The notes: generated from the letters alone by a model not told the origin. 64,000 nt of DNA from an uncultured Parabacteroides sp. (GCA_944325345.1 CALUZV010000014.1:29281-93280), one strand, 5' to 3'; shown: positions 54,401 to 63,856, counted from the stretch's first letter. A program made the numbers and translations.

Positions 54401-55969
54401 ATGAAAGCATTATTCATATCTTCTTTGTTGTTGGCGGGGACGTCGGTTTTTGGCATGAACAGGGATTCAGTCGTCATGACGGTGGCGGGGAAGCCTGTCT
54501 CCATCGACGAATTCGTGTTTATGGCTGAAAAAAACGGGGCGGTAAACCTGGCCGACCGGAAAGAACGGGATTCTTTTGTCGAGTTATACAAGAATTTTAA
54601 GCTCAAAGTGGCTGAGGCCGAAGCCGAAGGGCTGGACAAGACGAAATCCTTCGCCGAGGAGCTGGACGAATACCGGAGCCAGCTGACGGCGGACTTCCTC
54701 TCGGACAAGGAAGGGGAAGACGCGGCGGTCCGCGTCGAGTTCGAGCGGATGAAAGAGATGGTCGAATGCAGCCACATCCTTTTCCGCCTGCCGGAGCAGA
54801 CGCTTTCGCGGGATACGGCGGCGGTCTATCAGCAGGCGCTGGAGGCCTATCGGCGGATTCAGGGCGGCGAGGACTTTGTGGCGGTAGCCAAGGAGTGTGT
54901 CGCGCAGGCGCCGAAGAAAGTGGCCTACGAGCATGTCTATCGTTTGCATCCGATGCAGACAATCAAGGCGTTCGAGAATCAGGTGTTCACGATGCCGGTC
55001 GGTTCTGTCTCAGCTCCGGTGCGTACGAAGTTGGGTTATCATATCATCCGCTTGGAAAACCGTTTGCCCAACCCGGGTAAAATCAAGGTCGCGCATATCT
55101 TGTTGGCATTCCCCAAGAACGCGACGGCGGCCGATAGCGCAAGGGTGAAGGCGGATGCCGAGCAGCTTTATGCCGAATTGCAGGCCGGGGCGGATTTCGC
55201 AGAGAAAGCCAAGGCACTCTCGGCCGACCCGAAATCGGCGGCGCGGGGCGGAATGTTGCCTGCCTTCGACCCGGGTACGATGGTGCGCGAGTTTGAGGAT
55301 GCCGCCTATAAGCTGAAGACGCCGGGCGAACTCTCCCAACCGGTCGAGAGCCGTTTCGGTTATCATATTATTAAACTGATAGAAGCACCGAAGCAGCCCG
55401 ACTATGCCGTGGAAAAGAAGCGTCTGACGCGGCTGATGGCGCAGGGCGAGCGGAACTTCGAGTTGTACAAGGCGTTCGATGATAAGATGAAGCAGGAATA
55501 TGACTATGAGTTTTATCCCGAAGCCTACGCCGAGCTGCAAGCCTTGTGCAACGACTATTTCCCGACAGATACGGCTTTCTACAATCGGGCGAAGGAGATG
55601 AAGAAACCTCTCTTCCGTTTGGATGGGGAAGTGCATTTGCAGGATGAGTTTGCTTATTATATCCAGCGCTGCCCGTTCTCGGCAAAGACATACGCGGGCG
55701 ACTTCATGCAAGAGGTGTACGACCTCTTCGTGCGGGAGCTGGCCACGATAAGCGAAAGGAAGAATCTGAAGAAGAAGCATCCGGAGTTCGACTTGTTGAT
55801 GGGCGAATACCGGGATGGCATTCTCCTCTTCGAGATAAGCAACCGCCGGGTATGGAGCAAACCGATGAGCGAACAGAAAGCTTTGGATGAGGCTTGGATA
55901 GCCGAGCTGAACGAGAAGTATCCGGTAACCATCAACTGGGAGGTATTGGATAAAGCGGTAGGCCGATGA
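54401..55969 (+). CDS. periplasmic peptidylprolyl isomerase, two parvulin domains
   Basis: 522 residues with signal peptide (SSLLLAGTSVFG). Two rotamase (PpiC-type) domains: about 124-218 (SHILFRLP to LGYHIIRLE) and 227-330 (AHILLAFP to FGYHIIKLI). A long helical C-terminal part follows. SurA-like folding factor for outer-membrane proteins. The stop overlaps the next start (ATGA). Confidence 0.92.
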   Translation: MKALFISSLLLAGTSVFGMNRDSVVMTVAGKPVSIDEFVFMAEKNGAVNLADRKERDSFVELYKNFKLKVAEAEAEGLDKTKSFAEELDEYRSQLTADFLSDKEGEDAAVRVEFERMKEMVECSHILFRLPEQTLSRDTAAVYQQALEAYRRIQGGEDFVAVAKECVAQAPKKVAYEHVYRLHPMQTIKAFENQVFTMPVGSVSAPVRTKLGYHIIRLENRLPNPGKIKVAHILLAFPKNATAADSARVKADAEQLYAELQAGADFAEKAKALSADPKSAARGGMLPAFDPGTMVREFEDAAYKLKTPGELSQPVESRFGYHIIKLIEAPKQPDYAVEKKRLTRLMAQGERNFELYKAFDDKMKQEYDYEFYPEAYAELQALCNDYFPTDTAFYNRAKEMKKPLFRLDGEVHLQDEFAYYIQRCPFSAKTYAGDFMQEVYDLFVRELATISERKNLKKKHPEFDLLMGEYRDGILLFEISNRRVWSKPMSEQKALDEAWIAELNEKYPVTINWEVLDKAVGR

Positions 55970-56829
55970 GTCGCAGGGTAGTCTATGGAGTCTGGTGCCT
56001 GATGCTCATGCTCTTCTCGTGTGGCCGGGGAGCGCAGGAAGCCGGGACGGATGTCTTGGTCTCGGTCGGCGGGCACTCGTTGTCGCGTTCCGAGGTCGAG
56101 GCCGTGATACCCCGCACGCTTTCTTCGGCGGATAGCCTGCTGGTGGCAGAGAGCTATGTGAAGAAATGGGTGAAGGACGCTTTGGTTTACGACATCGCGG
56201 AGGAAAACCTCGGCGAGGAGATGGCGGATGTGGAAAGACTGGTCGAAGCTTATCGGCATTCCTTGATTCGTTATCGCTATCAGGAGCAGTTGGTGCGGGA
56301 GCGTCTCTCGGCAGAGATACGGGAGAGCGATGTCTTGAACTACTATGAGACAAACCAGAAGAAGTTTGAATTGAAAACGAACTTGGTGAAGGGTTTGTTC
56401 CTGAAAGTACCGATAGATGCTCCGGGATTGACAGACCTGAAGCGGTGGTATAAGTCCGACGATGCCTCGGCGGTGGAGAAGATAGACAAGTATAGCCTGC
56501 AGAACGCGGCTATCTACGATTACTTCTATGATAAATGGATGGATTTCGAAGATGTCATGGAGAATATCCCCATGCAGTTGTCGAATCCTTCAGCTTATTT
56601 GAAGGCGAACAAGACGTTGGAGGTTTCGGATAGCTCCTATTGTTATCTGTTGAACATCCGCGATTATATCCCGGCGGGGCAGGTAGCTCCTTACGACTAT
56701 GTGCAGCCGCAAATCATGGATATGTTGCTTGCCCAGCGAAAGCAGAAGTTCTTAAGAGATTTTGAAGAAGAATTATATAACGACGCAATACGAGATGGAA
56801 AGGTAAGGTTTCCTTCCGATAAACCATAG
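55966..56829 (+). CDS. SurA-N-like lipoprotein without parvulin domain
   Basis: 287 residues, lipoprotein signal (LMLMLFSC, Cys19). Helical SurA N-like region with LSRSEVEAVIPRTLSSADSLLVAESYVKKW; no parvulin signature is visible. It lies between two parvulin genes, overlapping the first by 4 bp and 28 bp before surA. Possibly a degenerate PPIase kept as a chaperone; function inferred from context. Confidence 0.75.
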   Translation: MSRRVVYGVWCLMLMLFSCGRGAQEAGTDVLVSVGGHSLSRSEVEAVIPRTLSSADSLLVAESYVKKWVKDALVYDIAEENLGEEMADVERLVEAYRHSLIRYRYQEQLVRERLSAEIRESDVLNYYETNQKKFELKTNLVKGLFLKVPIDAPGLTDLKRWYKSDDASAVEKIDKYSLQNAAIYDYFYDKWMDFEDVMENIPMQLSNPSAYLKANKTLEVSDSSYCYLLNIRDYIPAGQVAPYDYVQPQIMDMLLAQRKQKFLRDFEEELYNDAIRDGKVRFPSDKP

Positions 56830-56857
56830 TGTTGCTCTATAAAAAGTATAGAAAGGC

Positions 56858-58222
56858 ATGAAGAAGTTTTTATGTTTCTTATTCCTGGCTTGTTGCATAA
56901 GCGGAATAAAGGCGCAGGACAATGTGATTGATGAGATTGTTTGGGTTGTAGGCGATGATGCCATCTTGCGTTCTGACGTAGAAGCCCAACGGTTGTATTT
57001 GTTGAATTCGGGTGAGCGGCTCGATGGCGATCCCTATTGTGTCATCCCCGAACAGATGGCTATCCAGAAGCTCTACCTGAACCAAGCGAAGATAGATAGT
57101 GTGGAAGTCCCCGAGGCTCAGGTGCTGCAAAGCGTAGAGCAATGGCTCAACTTCGCCATCAACCAAATCGGTTCGAAGGAGAAGCTTGAGGAATATCTGA
57201 ACAAGAAGCTCCCTGTTATCAAGGAAGAGCGTACGGAGATGATTCGCGAACAGCAGATTGTGCAGGAGATGCAGAGCAAGCTGGTGGGCGAAATCAAACT
57301 TACTCCCTCCGAGGTTCGCAAGTATTACAACCAGTTGCCTCAAGACAGCCTTCCAAATATCCCCATGACCGTCGAGGTACAGATTGTAACGATGGAGCCG
57401 AAGATTCCGATGGAAGAGACGGATGCTATCAAGGCTCGCCTGCGTGAGTTCACCGAGCAGATAACCAGTGGCGAGCGCGAGTTCTCGGCTTTGGCTCGCC
57501 TGTATTCGGAAGACCCCGAGTCGGCTAAGCGTGGTGGCGAGTTGGGCTTCACTGGCAAAGGTCTGCTGGCGCCTGAGTTTGCCAATGTCGCCTTCAACCT
57601 GAATGACCCGAAGCGTGTCTCCCAGATTGTCCAGACGGAGTATGGCTACCATATCATCCAGCTGATCGAGAAACGTGGCGACCGTATCAATTGCCGTCAT
57701 ATCCTCCTGAAGCCGAAAGTCTCAGAGACCGAACTAAACAAGACCGTCGAGCGGATGGACTCACTCTACAACGACTTGATGGCAAACAAGTTCTCCTTCG
57801 ACGAGGCAGCAACCTTCATCTCAGCGGATAAGGACACACGTAACAACAAGGGCTTGATGGTGAACCAGAACTACGACAGCCAGTACAACGGCACGCCCCG
57901 CTTCGAGATGCAGGAGCTTCCCCAGGAGGTCGGCAAGGTCGTTTACGGAATGAAGGTCGGAGAAATCTCCAAGCCTTTCACCATGATTAATAAGAACCAG
58001 CGCGAAGTGGTAGCCATCGTCAAGCTGCGGGCAAGGACCGAGGCACACAAGGCTAACCTCTCCGACGACTACCAAGAGTTGAAGGCCATCGTGGAGGAAC
58101 GTAAGAAACAGGAACTCCTCGACAATTGGATTAAGAAGCAGCAGAAGACTACCTACGTCCGCATCAGCGACGGCTGGAGAAACTGTGATTTCCGTTACCC
58201 CGGTTGGATTAAGGAAGAATGA
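56858..58222 (+). CDS. surA: SurA-type peptidylprolyl isomerase
   Basis: 454 residues with signal peptide (LFLACCISGIKA). SurA N-terminal domain (VIDEIVWVVGDDAILRSDVE), a first parvulin domain (LARLYSEDPESAKRGGELGF, YGYHIIQLIEKRG) and a second one (RHILLKPK onwards). Main chaperone for outer-membrane beta-barrel proteins. Overlaps the OstA-like gene by 4 bp. Confidence 0.94.
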   Translation: MKKFLCFLFLACCISGIKAQDNVIDEIVWVVGDDAILRSDVEAQRLYLLNSGERLDGDPYCVIPEQMAIQKLYLNQAKIDSVEVPEAQVLQSVEQWLNFAINQIGSKEKLEEYLNKKLPVIKEERTEMIREQQIVQEMQSKLVGEIKLTPSEVRKYYNQLPQDSLPNIPMTVEVQIVTMEPKIPMEETDAIKARLREFTEQITSGEREFSALARLYSEDPESAKRGGELGFTGKGLLAPEFANVAFNLNDPKRVSQIVQTEYGYHIIQLIEKRGDRINCRHILLKPKVSETELNKTVERMDSLYNDLMANKFSFDEAATFISADKDTRNNKGLMVNQNYDSQYNGTPRFEMQELPQEVGKVVYGMKVGEISKPFTMINKNQREVVAIVKLRARTEAHKANLSDDYQELKAIVEERKKQELLDNWIKKQQKTTYVRISDGWRNCDFRYPGWIKEE

Positions 58223-59793
58223 ACATCAGAATCACTTGCTTATCGTTTTTATTCCTGTGTCTTGGACATTCCCTATTTGCCCAGGCACAGGATTCTGCGT
58301 CTGTGAAGAAGACGAAAGTGTTCCTGGAACATGCCAACGTCCTCTCCTTCGACAAGGAGCAGCGGGCCGACGCACAGGTCCTGAACGGCGATGTCTGTTT
58401 CCGCCACGACAGCTCCTATATGTATTGCGACAGCGCTTACTTCTATGAGCAGTCCAACTCCCTCGAGGCGTTCAGCAATGTCCGTATGGAGCAGGGAGAC
58501 ACCCTCTTCGTCTATGGCGACTACCTCTTCTACGACGGAGACACGCAGATAGCCTACCTCCGCGACCACGTCCGTATGGAGAACCGCGACGTAACGCTCT
58601 TCACCGACAGCCTGAACTACGAGCGTATCCCCAACATCGGATACTACTTCGAGGGCGGCCTCATCGTCGATTCCCTCAACCAGCTCTCCTCCTTCTATGG
58701 CCAGTATTCCCCTGCCACGAAGCTCGCCATCTTCAACGACAGTGTCCGCCTGGAGAATCCCCAGTTCACCCTCTACTCGGACACGCTGCATTATAACACC
58801 AACACCCGACTCTCGACCATCCTCGGTCCCTCGGTCATCGTCTCGGACAGTGGCACGATTCACTCGTCCCTCGGCTGGTATGACACGGCGAAGAACACCG
58901 CCATGCTGCTCGACCGCTCCGAAGTCTCGTCGGGAAACAAGATACTGATAGGCGACTCGATAGCCTACGACCGTGCCGCCGGCTTCGGCGAAGTCTTCGG
59001 ACACATGTCTATCCGGGATACCGTCCAGAACGCCATGCTCCGGGGCAACTACGGATACTACAACGAGAAGACCGGCTTCGCCTTCGCCACCGACAGCGCC
59101 TCCTTCCTCGAGTACTCGCAGGGAGACACACTTTACCTCCATGCCGACACACTCCAGATGGTAACCATCGACTCGACTTACCGCGAGGTGAAAGCCTACT
59201 ACGGCGTCCGCTTCTACCGGACCGACCTCCAGGGGGTCTGCGACTCGATGCAATTCAACTCCCGAGACTCTATATTATATATGTATAGGGAACCGGTCAT
59301 CTGGAACGAAAGGTATCAGCTCTATGGAGACACAATCTTGATCTACATGAACGACAGCACCATCGACTACGCCCACGTCGTGCAGTTCGCCTTCGCTGTC
59401 CAATATGTAGATACCTCATACTACAACCAGTTGAAGGGCAACGACCTGAAGGCCTACTTCGAGGGTCAGGCTATCCGCCAGATCGACGTCGCAGGCAACG
59501 CCGAGTCGATCTTCTATCCCATCGAGAACGACGGTTCGATGGTCGGTCTCAACTCGACGCAGAGCGGCTACCTCACCATCTGGGTGAAGGATAACAAGCT
59601 GGACAAGCTGAAGATATGGCCCACGCCCAAGGGAACCATGACCCCCATCCCCGACCTCCGTCCGGAGCAAAAGACGCTGAAGGACTTCTACTGGTTCGAC
59701 TACCTCCGCCCCCGCAACAAAGACGATATTTACGTTGCCAAGAAAAGAAAGGTGCAAGATGTGCCGAAGCGAAGCAATAAATTCGTACATTAG
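58219..59793 (+). CDS. OstA/LptA-like periplasmic protein
   Basis: 524 residues with signal peptide (FLFLCLGHSLFAQ). Repeated OstA-type beta strands (LNGDVCFRHDSSYMYCDSAYFYE, VRMENRDVTLFTDSLNY) suggest a beta-jellyroll stack like LptA, the LPS bridge between membranes. It is much longer than LptA and may combine several LptA modules. Coupled to surA, which supports a role in outer-membrane assembly. LptB is encoded 11 kb upstream. Confidence 0.85.
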   Translation: MNIRITCLSFLFLCLGHSLFAQAQDSASVKKTKVFLEHANVLSFDKEQRADAQVLNGDVCFRHDSSYMYCDSAYFYEQSNSLEAFSNVRMEQGDTLFVYGDYLFYDGDTQIAYLRDHVRMENRDVTLFTDSLNYERIPNIGYYFEGGLIVDSLNQLSSFYGQYSPATKLAIFNDSVRLENPQFTLYSDTLHYNTNTRLSTILGPSVIVSDSGTIHSSLGWYDTAKNTAMLLDRSEVSSGNKILIGDSIAYDRAAGFGEVFGHMSIRDTVQNAMLRGNYGYYNEKTGFAFATDSASFLEYSQGDTLYLHADTLQMVTIDSTYREVKAYYGVRFYRTDLQGVCDSMQFNSRDSILYMYREPVIWNERYQLYGDTILIYMNDSTIDYAHVVQFAFAVQYVDTSYYNQLKGNDLKAYFEGQAIRQIDVAGNAESIFYPIENDGSMVGLNSTQSGYLTIWVKDNKLDKLKIWPTPKGTMTPIPDLRPEQKTLKDFYWFDYLRPRNKDDIYVAKKRKVQDVPKRSNKFVH

Positions 59794-59827
59794 CGCGGCG
59801 GTAGAAATGCCTCTCCGGAGGGCCGCC

Positions 59828-60040
59828 GGAAACTCTCCAGAGTTGCTGGGGGTAACTCTCCAGAGTTGCTGCCGGTAACTCTGCAGAGGAGCTGCCAGTC
59901 CCTCTGCGGAGGAGCTGCTGGTTCCTCTGCGGAGGAGCACGCGGTTCCTCTGCGGAGGAGCAACCACCTCCTCTGCGGAGGAGCAACCGGTCCCTCTGCG
60001 GAGGAACAACCAGCCCCTCTGCGGAGGTTCTGGGGGTAAT
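59828..60040. repeat. 23-bp palindromic array with arm switch (about 9.5 units)
   Basis: Units start at 59828, 59851, 59874, 59897, 59920, 59943, 59966, 59989, 60012 and (partial) 60035, exactly 23 bp apart. Units 1-2: AACTCT-CC-AGAGTT. Unit 3: CTCTGCAGAG hybrid. Units 4-9: CCTC-TGCG-GAGG. The dyad centre stays at position 10.5. A degenerate unit may start at 59805. It interrupts the chaperone-mutL gene run. Confidence 0.95.
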
Positions 60041-60081
60041 ATCTAAGTCGTTGAATTATAAACTCTAAAATATAAACTGCT

Positions 60082-60390
60082 ATGGCACTGTTTTCATTTT
60101 ATAACGTACGTAAGCCTCGCCAGTTCGAGCATAAGCCCATATATTGGGACCCAGACAAGGAAGAGCTGGAAAAGCGTGTTCACCGGGTGAAACGCGAGAT
60201 GGGTCTGGAGGAAGAGTCCGTCGAAGAGTACAAGGATGCCATCCGTGGTTCCTTCATCGAGGGGACGACGCATCTGAAGAAAAGCAAGAGCCGGGGCGAC
60301 GACCCTCGGAGCCGTCATTATAAGAATATGAAGCTGCTGCTCGCGCTGGTGGCTTTGGCCTTCCTGTTCTGGGTAATGTTTGGAAGATGA
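60082..60390 (+). CDS. small membrane protein upstream of mutL
   Basis: 102 residues: soluble charged N-terminus (LEKRVHRVKREMGLEEESVEEYKD) and one C-terminal TM helix (LLLALVALAFLFWVMFG). Tail-anchored topology with the N-terminus in the cytoplasm is likely. Overlaps mutL by 4 bp. I do not recognise the function. Confidence 0.85.
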   Translation: MALFSFYNVRKPRQFEHKPIYWDPDKEELEKRVHRVKREMGLEEESVEEYKDAIRGSFIEGTTHLKKSKSRGDDPRSRHYKNMKLLLALVALAFLFWVMFGR

Positions 60391-62240
60391 GCGACGTGAT
60401 TCATTTACTCCCGGACAATATCGCCAACCAGATTGCCGCAGGCGAGGTCATCCAGCGCCCGGCCTCGGTGGTGAAAGAGCTGGTGGAAAACGCCCTCGAT
60501 GCCGGGGCAACGCGCATCCAGGTGAACGTCAAGGAGGCGGGGAAGGCGCTGGTGCAGGTCATCGACAACGGCAAGGGGATGTCTGAGACCGACGCGCGGA
60601 TGGCCTTCGAGCGCCATGCGACGTCGAAGATAGCGCGCGTCGAGGACCTCTTCACTCTGCATACCATGGGATTCAGGGGCGAAGCCTTGGCATCCATCGC
60701 CGCCGTCGCGCAGGTAGAGCTGAAGACAAGGCTGCGGGGGGCGGAATGCGGGACGTGCCTGCTGATTGCCGGCTCCAAGGTAGAGTCGTGCGAGCCGGAT
60801 GCGTGGACCGAGGGGAGCGTCTTCTCCGTGAAGAACCTCTTCTACAATGTGCCGGCGCGGCGGAAGTTCTTGAAGTCCAACGAGACGGAGTTCAGGCATA
60901 TCATCACCGAGTTTGAGCGGGTGGCGCTGGTGAACCCTCAGGTATCCCTCTCGCTGTACCATAACGACACGGAGATATTGAACCTGCCGGAGTCTGGACT
61001 TCGACAACGCATCATCAACATCAATGGGAAGGCATTCAACCAGAAGCTGCTGTCGCTGGAGGCGGAGAGTTCGCTCGTCAAGGTGCATGGGTTCATCGCA
61101 CGGCCGGATACGGCGACGAAGCGGGGGGCGTTGCAGTACTTCTTTGTGAATGGCCGCTTCATGCGACATCCCTATTTCCATAAGGCTGTCATGCAGGCCT
61201 ACGAACAGCTGATTGCGCCGGGCGAGATGCCGAGCTACTTCATCTACCTCACCCTCGACCCTGCGACCATTGACGTGAATATCCACCCGACCAAGACGGA
61301 GATTAAGTTCGAGAACGAACAACCTATCTGGCAAATCCTCCTGGCCGCCACGCGGGAGACCCTGGCGAAGTCGAGTGCCATCCCTTCGCTGGACTTCACC
61401 GCAGACGACTCGCTGGAGATACCGGTGTATAACCCGATGAAAGACAGCGAGCGGAGGGAGCAGCCGAAGGTGCATGTCAGTACGGGATACAACCCCTTCA
61501 ATCCGCCTTCATCCTCGGCAGACTATGTCTATGGAGACCGGGGAGGAGGGAGCCAGACTTCGCGTCCGGACTTCGACTGGGCACAGCTCTATGAGAACTT
61601 CGAGTCTGAGCGAGAGGCGGCGCGGCAGGATGCACCGTCGGCGGAACCCCCTCGGGAGAAGCCACTCTTCGACGAGACGCTGATGCCCTGCTACCAATAT
61701 AAGAGCCATTATATCGTAACCTCGCTGAAGTCCGGACTGGCGTTGGTGGACCAGCATCGGGCACACATCCGCATCCTCTACGAGCAATACCAGAAGCGTA
61801 TCGCCGAGCACCAAGGGCTGACGCAGCAGATGCTCTTCCCGGCGATGGTAGAGTTTACTCCCTCGGAAAATAACCATCTGCCTGAGCTGATGGACGATTT
61901 GACCTTTGCCGGCTTTGACTTGTCCAATCTGGGAGGCGGGACATACTCCATCAACGGCATCCCCGCCGGTATGGAAGGCACGGATTGCGTGCGACTGCTG
62001 AAGGAAATCGTCTCCAAAGCTATCGAGACCGGGAGCAAAGCCCATGAGGATATCTGCAACATGGTTGCCTTCTCGTTGGCCTCGGCACAAGCCATCCCCG
62101 TCGGGAAGACACTCGCGGCGGAGGAGATGGACAATCTGGTAGCCTCCTTATTCACCTGTAGCGATTCCAATTATACACCGGATGGGAAGACTATCCTCAC
62201 CATCCTGTCGAACGAAGAACTGGAGAAACGCTTCCGTTAA
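60387..62240 (+). CDS. mutL: DNA mismatch repair protein MutL
   Basis: 617 residues. GHKL ATPase: ELVENALDAGAT, DNGKGM, TMGFRGEALASIA. MutL C-terminal dimerisation domain from about 430. The endonuclease signature DQHA(x)2E(x)4E reads DQHRAHIRILYE (Asp455), without the central Glu, and the CPHGRP motif reads TPDGKT, so nicking activity is doubtful. Coupled to the small membrane protein gene. Confidence 0.96.
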   Translation: MSDVIHLLPDNIANQIAAGEVIQRPASVVKELVENALDAGATRIQVNVKEAGKALVQVIDNGKGMSETDARMAFERHATSKIARVEDLFTLHTMGFRGEALASIAAVAQVELKTRLRGAECGTCLLIAGSKVESCEPDAWTEGSVFSVKNLFYNVPARRKFLKSNETEFRHIITEFERVALVNPQVSLSLYHNDTEILNLPESGLRQRIININGKAFNQKLLSLEAESSLVKVHGFIARPDTATKRGALQYFFVNGRFMRHPYFHKAVMQAYEQLIAPGEMPSYFIYLTLDPATIDVNIHPTKTEIKFENEQPIWQILLAATRETLAKSSAIPSLDFTADDSLEIPVYNPMKDSERREQPKVHVSTGYNPFNPPSSSADYVYGDRGGGSQTSRPDFDWAQLYENFESEREAARQDAPSAEPPREKPLFDETLMPCYQYKSHYIVTSLKSGLALVDQHRAHIRILYEQYQKRIAEHQGLTQQMLFPAMVEFTPSENNHLPELMDDLTFAGFDLSNLGGGTYSINGIPAGMEGTDCVRLLKEIVSKAIETGSKAHEDICNMVAFSLASAQAIPVGKTLAAEEMDNLVASLFTCSDSNYTPDGKTILTILSNEELEKRFR

Positions 62241-62249
62241 GCTAAAAAG

Positions 62250-62296
62250 AAAGGCACGTAGCCGGGGGAATGCCTGCGGCTACGTGCCTTTTTCCT
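62250..62296. terminator. bidirectional terminator after mutL
   Basis: AAAGGCACGTAGCCG pairs with CGGCTACGTGCCTTT, followed by TTCC and T-run, in the convergent gap with the DUF1080 gene. Confidence 0.9.
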
Positions 62297-62312
62297 TTGC
62301 GGAAAGATGGGG

Positions 62313-63599
62313 TTAGAGTGTGGTAAGTCTTAGGTTTCTCCACAAGACCTTGATGCCACCGCCTTCGTGGATTTGCAAGGCGATACGACCCTTACCCTTT
62401 CCGATGGTTTCGTCGGTGAGGTTGACCATCTCCTCGCCGTTGAGCCAAGTCTGGATGTTATCACCTTGCACCTTGATACGCATGGTGTTCCATTCGCCTT
62501 CTTTGAGGATGTTTTCCTTCTCGTCCGGGATTTGGGCTAACCATTCCCTGCCGTAGGATTCGTAGATACCGCCGGTGTCATGGTTCTTCGGAGCTACCTC
62601 GACCTGCCAACCATTTACCTTCACACCTTCTTCGATAAAGGAGCGGATGAAGACACCGGAGTTACCGTCGGCTTCTTGTTTGAACTCTACGGTGAGGTCG
62701 AAGTCGTCGTAGTAATCACGGGTAGCCAGATAGCCGTATTGTTTGTCCGGGCCACTCTCGCAGACGAGGTTCTTATCCTTATCGACGTACCATTTCTCTG
62801 TGCCATAGACTTCCCAGCCAGTCAAGTCCTGACCGTTGAACAGGTCGATCGTCTTTCCTGCTTTCCTGGGTAGCTCTTTTATTTTTATATTACGGAAGGA
62901 GGCCGGGTAGCCGTGGTCTTGCAGACAGATGACACCTTTCTTGGCTAAACCGTATTCAGGAGCGTTGGACCATTTACCGCTGTTTTTGCGTTTATGCCAA
63001 TCATCACTCCATGCTTCGAATTCGAGAATCTTCTGCCCGTTGAGCCAATGCTCGACATGGCCATTGTCAAAAACAATCTTGGAATTGTTCCATTCGCCTT
63101 GCGGGTTTACTTTCATCTTTGACTGGTCGGGCAGATACATGGCATAATCGACACCTAACTTCTGCCACTCTTCAAGTGGTTCGGGGAAATTAGGCTCGTC
63201 GATCAACTGATATTCCGGCCCGGTAACATACGGGACTTTGAATTGCGGACGTTCGACGACATGGTATAGCATACCACTATTTCCTCCTTTGCTCAATTTC
63301 CAGTCCCAAGAGAGCTCAAAGTTTTCATATTCTTTGTCTGTAACGATATAGCCGCTTGCGTCGCTGCCATCGCCTTTTGCTTGGATACAGCCATCTACCA
63401 CGTGCCATGGCTCCGTGAGTGTTGTTCCGTTGTAATCTCTCCATCCGTTTAATGTTTTTCCATCAAACAAGAGTTGCCAACCATCGGCTATTTCGTCTTG
63501 AGTCAGTGTATTCTGTTCTGTTGTACAGGAAAACAGAGAGAAAGAAACGGCTGAAATGGCTAATAATGAAGTCGCTGTGCATTTTTGTATAAATATCAT
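62313..63599 (-). CDS. tandem DUF1080 (3-keto-disaccharide hydrolase type) lipoprotein
   Basis: 428 residues, lipoprotein signal (ISAVSFSLFSC, Cys25). Two DUF1080 concanavalin-like domains, about 38-243 (WQLLFDGKTLNGW) and 250-428 (TIDLFNGQDLTGWEV). Family members hydrolyse 3-keto-glucosides or bind glycans; having two domains suggests a glycan-processing or scaffold role. Stand-alone gene with its own -7 box. Confidence 0.9.
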   Translation of the reverse strand: MIFIQKCTATSLLAISAVSFSLFSCTTEQNTLTQDEIADGWQLLFDGKTLNGWRDYNGTTLTEPWHVVDGCIQAKGDGSDASGYIVTDKEYENFELSWDWKLSKGGNSGMLYHVVERPQFKVPYVTGPEYQLIDEPNFPEPLEEWQKLGVDYAMYLPDQSKMKVNPQGEWNNSKIVFDNGHVEHWLNGQKILEFEAWSDDWHKRKNSGKWSNAPEYGLAKKGVICLQDHGYPASFRNIKIKELPRKAGKTIDLFNGQDLTGWEVYGTEKWYVDKDKNLVCESGPDKQYGYLATRDYYDDFDLTVEFKQEADGNSGVFIRSFIEEGVKVNGWQVEVAPKNHDTGGIYESYGREWLAQIPDEKENILKEGEWNTMRIKVQGDNIQTWLNGEEMVNLTDETIGKGKGRIALQIHEGGGIKVLWRNLRLTTL

Positions 63600-63625
63600 A
63601 ATCTATCAAGTTTAAGAATTGTTTC

Positions 63626-63633
63626 CAAAAGTA
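63626..63633 (-). promoter_or_regulatory. -7 box TACTTTTG for the DUF1080 gene
   Basis: Minus-strand match, 27 bp before the start. Confidence 0.55.
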
Positions 63634-63856
63634 GAGATTCCATATATAATAGGCAATTATTCTTCTTAAAAAATCTCAGTCTCCACGTAAATTTTCTTGA
63701 ACATGTACGTGATGTTTCCTCTTGAGGTAAGTATTTATACATGTTCAGGAAAATGTGTGTAGGTGTTGATATATTTTTTTGCAGGTTTAAATGTTTAGTA
63801 TTTAACGATAAAGGATAGTTGGAAGATTTTTGTTTCAAAATTTCCCCTCAAAACAT

